A stretch of 64,000 nucleotides of DNA from CAIKZJ01 sp041675325 (lineage in GTDB: Bacteria; Bacteroidota; Ignavibacteria; Tepidaquicellales; Tepidaquicellaceae): contig JBAYUG010000001.1 of assembly GCA_041675325.1 (NCBI GenBank), positions 1-64,000 of the forward strand. The letters are read 5' to 3'. This document shows positions 60,207-64,000 of the stretch, piece by piece. Numbering within the stretch: position 1 is the first letter of the stretch; each line of letters begins with the position of its first letter. Below the pieces are notes generated by a model. That model saw nothing but the letters and a program-made list of their open reading frames with translations. It was not told the origin of the DNA and ran no database searches. The position numbers and the translations under genes are program-made.

Positions 60207-60352
60207 TATGATAATTTTACATTTTCAATAATTAATCATATTACAAATTTAGAAAAGGTTTTTCAATTTAAAAACAGTTAATAAATTAATTAAGGTGATG
60301 ACTCATGGGACTTTGCTCATAAATACTTTCTTTTGAATAACAAAGAAACAAA

Positions 60353-60394
60353 AGAGAGTTCATATAAGCATTGAGCTTTGAATATGAACTCTCT
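60353..60394 (-). terminator. Terminator of the T9SS cargo gene at 60470-61387
   Basis: AGAGAGTTCATAT and ATATGAACTCTCT form a 13-bp stem; on the minus strand it is followed by TTTTGTTTCTTTG. It lies 75 bases after the stop of the cargo gene. Confidence 0.75.
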
Positions 60395-60469
60395 AAAATA
60401 TCCTTGAAATTGTTTTCTTAATTTCTCTTTAGTTCGTTTTACTTTAGCAAGATTGACAACGCAAGATTC

Positions 60470-61387
60470 TTATTTAATAAGGATCATTCTTTTAGATGCA
60501 CTGAAGTTTTCTGCAATCAATTTATAGAAATAAGTTCCTGATACAAGTGCTGATGCATTAAAATTGATTTGGTACGCACCGGCATTATGATATCCGTTTA
60601 CCAATTCTGATACTTTTCTTCCCATAGCGTCGTAAACCGTTATATTGACCACACCAGATTTAGGAATTGAGAACTGAATATTGGTAACAGGGTTAAACGG
60701 ATTAGGGAAATTCTGTGAAAGCATATATTCAACGGGTATTTCTGCGGATAACTGTGTAACTGAAGTAACATCGGTAACATCAACTCCGAAATTTGCAACA
60801 GATGTATTTGGAGATGTACCTACATAAGGAACAAACGGACAGCCTGCTACAGACCAGTTTCTTCTATGTTCGGAAAGGTTTTGCTGCCAGATATTTCCTC
60901 CTGCACCGGAACCGCCGCATTGACCGACAAAAACAATTAAACTTTTAGACGGGTCATAAACAAAAGGTTTTTCAAGGGTTATTGAGAACCAATCGTTTGC
61001 GACAAAAGTCAACGTCGCAGACGGTTCATAGTACACTGTATCAAGCGGAGAGTAAAAGACACCGAGCGGAAAACTCGTAATCGAATCTTGTTTCATCATA
61101 ACAACAAGGTCAGTAAACGTGCGGCTTCCTGCACCTGAAGAACTTGCTTGAAAATAGATAGTGGTTATTTGCTTACCAGCGGGAAGAGGAGCAGGCTGAA
61201 CAAAATCACCCGGAAGAAAAAGAATTTGAACGGCTTTACCTACTGCCTGGGCAAACGGGAATGAGTTATTGCTTGGGCCTGAACCCGTAAAGTTAAAATG
61301 CTGAGGGGTCTGAGCAAACAAACCCGATGAAGCGCAAATTAAAAAGAATAAGACTGCCGGAATTAAAAATTTGTTTAGAGGTTTCAT
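60470..61387 (-). CDS. Secreted protein with T9SS type A sorting domain
   Basis: 305 residues with a signal peptide (about 1-25, ending GLFAQ). The body is beta-rich and not a propeller (TPQHFNFTGSGPSNNSFPFAQAVGKAVQILFLPGDFVQP … AGKQITTIYFQASSSGAGSRTFTDLVVMMKQ … ITLEKPFVYDPSKSLIVFVGQCG), in the style of the appended-domain secreted proteins of Bacteroidota. The sorting domain is QNFPNPFNPVTNIQFSI … YDAMGRKVSELVNG … GTYFYKLIAENFSASKRMILIK. It is monocistronic with a terminator. Confidence 0.82.
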   Translation of the reverse strand: MKPLNKFLIPAVLFFLICASSGLFAQTPQHFNFTGSGPSNNSFPFAQAVGKAVQILFLPGDFVQPAPLPAGKQITTIYFQASSSGAGSRTFTDLVVMMKQDSITSFPLGVFYSPLDTVYYEPSATLTFVANDWFSITLEKPFVYDPSKSLIVFVGQCGGSGAGGNIWQQNLSEHRRNWSVAGCPFVPYVGTSPNTSVANFGVDVTDVTSVTQLSAEIPVEYMLSQNFPNPFNPVTNIQFSIPKSGVVNITVYDAMGRKVSELVNGYHNAGAYQINFNASALVSGTYFYKLIAENFSASKRMILIK

Positions 61388-61621
61388 AGTAATATTTTTA
61401 AGTTATTTAAAAAAGAGTACGTGAATCCAACTAATATATATTTATCTAAAAGATAAACGAGATATTATAAATTTAAGCATAATTAATTATTCAGTCAAGA
61501 TAACAAGAAGGTACAAAAGAGCAAATATGATATTAGTATTTGTACTGATTTAAAAAATGATATAATTTAGATTTATGAGGTGTTTTATATTAACAATAAT
61601 TTTAAATAATATAAAAAGATT

Positions 61622-62179
61622 ATGAGGACATTTATTTCTTTGAATTTTAATAAGGGTACAATGGGACTGATAAAGGGATATCGGGATGAGTTGAGAAATA
61701 TGATGGACAATGATGAAACCGAGAAGATAAAATGGGAAGCTGAGGATAAGTACCACATTACTTTGTTCTTCATCGGGGATGTAAAAGACGGGTTGAAGAA
61801 TATCATAATACAAAAACTTGATAATATCGGCAATCTGAATATTGGTAAGATTGCGTTTGAATTTGATAAGATATCGGCTTTTCCTGATTTAAGAAATCCA
61901 AGGGTGTTGTTTCTGGATGTAAAAGATAAAGAGAAAAAGTCGTTTTTGTTAAGCAAAGAAGTGGAAGATAAAATGAATATGTTTGGGTTTGAACAGAGGA
62001 AGAAGTATGTGCCGCATATAACTTTGGGCAGGGTCAGGAAAAATGAAGGGATACAGATGATGGATATAAATATTGAATGCAAAGGTGAGAAGTTTATGGC
62101 AGAGAATGTGTGTTTGATGAAGAGTACGCTGACGAGCAAGGGGTCGTACTTTGAGGAGGTGCATAGGGTAGAGCTTTGA
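61622..62179 (+). CDS. thpR: RNA 2',3'-cyclic phosphodiesterase (LigT/ThpR family)
   Basis: 185 residues. The two H-x-T motifs of the 2H family are H45-I-T47 (DKYHITLFFIGD) and H132-I-T134 (YVPHITLGRVR). MRTFISLNF at the start and the beta-rich layout are normal. The enzyme opens 2',3'-cyclic phosphates on RNA. It is monocistronic, followed by hairpin-rich repeats. Confidence 0.92.
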   Translation: MRTFISLNFNKGTMGLIKGYRDELRNMMDNDETEKIKWEAEDKYHITLFFIGDVKDGLKNIIIQKLDNIGNLNIGKIAFEFDKISAFPDLRNPRVLFLDVKDKEKKSFLLSKEVEDKMNMFGFEQRKKYVPHITLGRVRKNEGIQMMDINIECKGEKFMAENVCLMKSTLTSKGSYFEEVHRVEL

Positions 62180-62189
62180 GTTGGGTAAG

Positions 62190-62360
62190 ATGTTCAACCC
62201 CTTCGGGGTTGATTTTCTCTTGGTTTTACCCCCGGCTGCGCCGGGGGTTATTCACATTAAACCCCTTCGGGGTTTTTAATATAAATTCCTTTTGCGGATA
62301 TAAAATTTGGGGGATTATTCATATTAAACCCCTGCCTGCGGCAGGCGGGTCTTCGGGGTT
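62190..62360. repeat. Three-hairpin intergenic repeat with an inserted palindrome
   Basis: TTCAACCCCTTCGGGGTTG, CCCCCGGCTGCGCCGGGGG and AAACCCCTTCGGGGTTT repeat three of the four hairpins of the element at 16171-16630, in the same order and spacing. A second copy of the last hairpin follows at 62326-62361, split by TGCCTGCGGCAGGCGGGTC (62333-62351), itself part of the palindrome CCTGCCTGC.GCAGGCGGG. Confidence 0.85.
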
Positions 62361-62445
62361 TTTATTATTTCAGTTTAGTAATATGACTAATAAAAATTTT
62401 TAAAGCTATAAGATAAACTTCTGATTGCTTTTGGGGATAAAAAAA

Positions 62446-62475
62446 GACAGATGCATAAGGAGGAACGCATCTGTC
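62446..62475 (-). terminator. Terminator of the aminotransferase gene
   Basis: GACAGATGC and GCATCTGTC form a 9-bp stem. On the minus strand it is followed by seven T residues, 106 bases after the aminotransferase stop codon. Confidence 0.75.
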
Positions 62476-62497
62476 AATAAGGAGGAGAACAATAAAA

Positions 62498-62578
62498 ATG
62501 AAAAACAACAATTGTAAATTACTTACTTTTTCAAAATTATTCTATACCAAAAATTATCACACCGCTAAAGAACTGTAA
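62498..62578 (+). CDS. Possible 26-residue small ORF
   Basis: AAGGAGGAG followed at 13 bases by ATG opens MKNNNCKLLTFSKLFYTKN, ending HTAKEL-stop, on the plus strand between the terminator and the 3' end of the minus-strand aminotransferase gene. It contains one Cys, no signal and no known motif. The AGGAGG is unusual for this AT-rich genome with weak sites, but the spacing is long and no downstream gene exists on this strand. Confidence 0.2.
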   Translation: MKNNNCKLLTFSKLFYTKNYHTAKEL

Positions 62579-62580
62579 TA

Positions 62581-64000
62581 TCAGTTAATATTCTTTACAT
62601 AATTAACGTGAAACTCCTTCATCTTGTCAACGAGAGCTTGTATATCTTCTCTTGGCGGTAAGAAGGTTGTCCTGAAGTGCATAGTAGATGGCAGCTGACC
62701 GAAGCCAGAACCAGGGACAACACATATACCTGTTTCTTCGAGCAATGCAAGACAGTATTCAGAATCGCGTTTGGAATCGTAGGCGACTCTTTCTTCTTCT
62801 GACATCTTATTTACATCAACCGACATGCTGTGAGGTAGGTCAAACTTAACGAAGGCGTACATTGCCCCCTGAGGGATTTCACATGTCATACCGTGTATCT
62901 GGTTTAATCCTTTGCCGAGAATTTCGGCTTTATCTTTGAGTTCTTTGAGAATACCGTTACGTTCTTTTATGTACAGGTCATAGCTTGGATCTCCTTTCTT
63001 TGGAGGATCAACCATTAAGTAAGTAACAATCTGACCGTCAACATTTGAGCAAAGCCCGATAGACAGGAGTTTAACAAGCTGTGCATAAACATCTTCGGGA
63101 ATATTTCTAACTTCAAAGTATCCGCCGCGGTGTCCACACTCGCCGAGAAAACCTTTTGAGACAGAATGGAAACTGAATAAGGTTAAATCCATCTCATTCA
63201 TGTTGTGCATTATTTTTGCAAAAGATGTGAACTCAAGTCCTTTGAGATACACATTTTCCTGATACACTTCATCTGCAAGCAATACAAGGTTGTTTGTTTT
63301 TGCGAAGCGGACAATCATTTCCATGTTGTCATTAGAAAGAACTGCGCCTGTGGGGTTTCCCGGGTTTATAACAGCAAGTGCAACGGGGTTTACGCCTTCC
63401 TGCTTTGCTTTATAATAACTTTTTTCAAGTTCAACTTCATTAAGGTGCCAGGAATTATTTTCATCGAGGTAGTACCCGATTTGTTTTGCTCCGTAGAGAG
63501 CAATAGTCGCACTGTACAATGGATACTGAGGGATAGGAATCATGATACCATCGTTCGAGCTTTTAAGCAAAAGTGTGAGAGCTGACTGAACACCTTTGCT
63601 TGCACCATCGGTAAGCATTATCTTGTCTTTATCCGCTGGGATACCGTCGCGTTCGGTTATGAAGTTTGCGATTGCTTCGCGAATAAAAGGTACGCCAGAG
63701 CTTTGAGTGTATGCACCGGTGCCTGTGGGATTTTTCTTCATAATATATTTTGCTCTTTCGATGACATCGGATGGAAAGATGTTAGAAGCATCTTTGTTGT
63801 TTATCAGGTCAGGATACTCAAGCAGTGAAAGCACCTGTCTTATAAAGGTGATTGGTTTTTGTTTAAGTGCCTGAGGGTTGCCGATATTGCAATATATAAT
63901 TTTCCTTCCCTGGCTTTCAAGTTCCTGTGCTCTTATTACAATTTTGCCTCGTACTGCATACTGTGCTTCGAGGAGGTTTGGGTTTACGTCATTAATGCTT
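62581..64000 (-). CDS. Alanine-aminotransferase-like PLP enzyme, 5' end beyond window
   Basis: The frame is open to the window edge; residues before the first internal start include NPNLLEAQYAVRGKIVIRAQELE and YCNIGNPQALKQKPITFIRQVLSL, the N-terminus of the eukaryote-like alanine aminotransferase (GPT) group, so the 417-residue frame beginning with GTG at 63834 is not the true start. Fold-type I PLP motifs are present: NPGNPTGAVLS, LLADEVYQENVY, the lysine in SFHSVSKGFLGECGHRGGY and the Arg in MHFRTTFLP. It probably interconverts alanine and pyruvate with glutamate. The gene ends ahead of a strong terminator. Confidence 0.88.
   Translation of the reverse strand, partial: SINDVNPNLLEAQYAVRGKIVIRAQELESQGRKIIYCNIGNPQALKQKPITFIRQVLSLLEYPDLINNKDASNIFPSDVIERAKYIMKKNPTGTGAYTQSSGVPFIREAIANFITERDGIPADKDKIMLTDGASKGVQSALTLLLKSSNDGIMIPIPQYPLYSATIALYGAKQIGYYLDENNSWHLNEVELEKSYYKAKQEGVNPVALAVINPGNPTGAVLSNDNMEMIVRFAKTNNLVLLADEVYQENVYLKGLEFTSFAKIMHNMNEMDLTLFSFHSVSKGFLGECGHRGGYFEVRNIPEDVYAQLVKLLSIGLCSNVDGQIVTYLMVDPPKKGDPSYDLYIKERNGILKELKDKAEILGKGLNQIHGMTCEIPQGAMYAFVKFDLPHSMSVDVNKMSEEERVAYDSKRDSEYCLALLEETGICVVPGSGFGQLPSTMHFRTTFLPPREDIQALVDKMKEFHVNYVKNIN

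Noticed and set aside
61585..62139. 184-residue minus-strand frame opposite the cyclic phosphodiesterase
   Set aside because: It is low-complexity (Phe, Ser, Leu, Ile) and antiparallel to a gene with both HxT motifs.

Overview
The window looks like a chromosomal contig from an AT-rich, anaerobic or microaerophilic member of the Ignavibacteria/Chlorobi-Bacteroidota (FCB) lineage. The main evidence is nine secreted proteins that end in a type A sorting domain of the type IX secretion system (T9SS; a QNYPNPFNP motif followed by a VYD..GREV..LVNE..PG.YE....L.SGVYFYKL block and a basic end such as KKMLLIK). Multihaem cytochromes, Bacteroidota-style GlmU-like and ClpS-like proteins and weak Shine-Dalgarno sites fit the same assignment. 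No rRNA genes, CRISPR array or intact insertion sequence was seen.

Layout. 0-2.2 kb: end of a membrane protein and a secreted serine beta-lactamase-like hydrolase. 2.2-9.0 kb: accessory island with broken small genes, a zinc-ribbon/HEPN-motif protein and its small neighbour, two decayed transposase/small-ORF copies flanking a dinB remnant, and a translationally coupled pair: a reverse transcriptase of the defence (UG/Abi-like) kind and a PD-(D/E)XK-like protein. 9.0-14.3 kb: three tandem T9SS-exported repeat proteins, flanked by duplicated debris. 14.4-14.9 kb: repeats that copy the 5' end of the tRNA-Pro gene they precede. 15-23.4 kb: secreted proteins and lipoproteins, a tetrahaem cytochrome and two hairpin-rich repeats. 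23.5-26.9 kb: three-gene membrane redox module (HybA-like Fe-S protein, HybB-like quinone subunit, 13-haem cytochrome). 27-35 kb: T9SS cargo, L31, a GlmU-like enzyme, an incomplete branched-chain amino-acid transporter, a methyltransferase, and a type III polyketide synthase with an ICMT-family methyltransferase. 35-37.1 kb: pirin, YceI and MarR, with a perfect palindrome before marR. 37.2-41.8 kb: GH92 glycosidase, aquaporin and YciI-like protein between two arrays of the same 9-nt repeat. 41.8-45.4 kb: classical thrS-infC-rpmI-rplT operon, with an AUU-start infC, downstream of tRNA-Val. 46-50 kb: second cluster of three T9SS cargo genes. 50.4-60.2 kb: aldehyde dehydrogenase; a TPR/OB-lipoprotein/era operon; and a mazG-nudix-dacB-clpS-like-uvrB-secreted protein operon. 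60.4-64 kb: T9SS cargo, RNA 2',3'-cyclic phosphodiesterase, palindromic repeats and an alanine-aminotransferase-like gene cut by the right edge.

The strongest candidate for an undescribed system is the reverse transcriptase plus nuclease-like gene at 5.6-8.0 kb, overlapping by ATGA and lying in mobile-element debris. All assignments come from reading motifs in the translations; no database search was possible.
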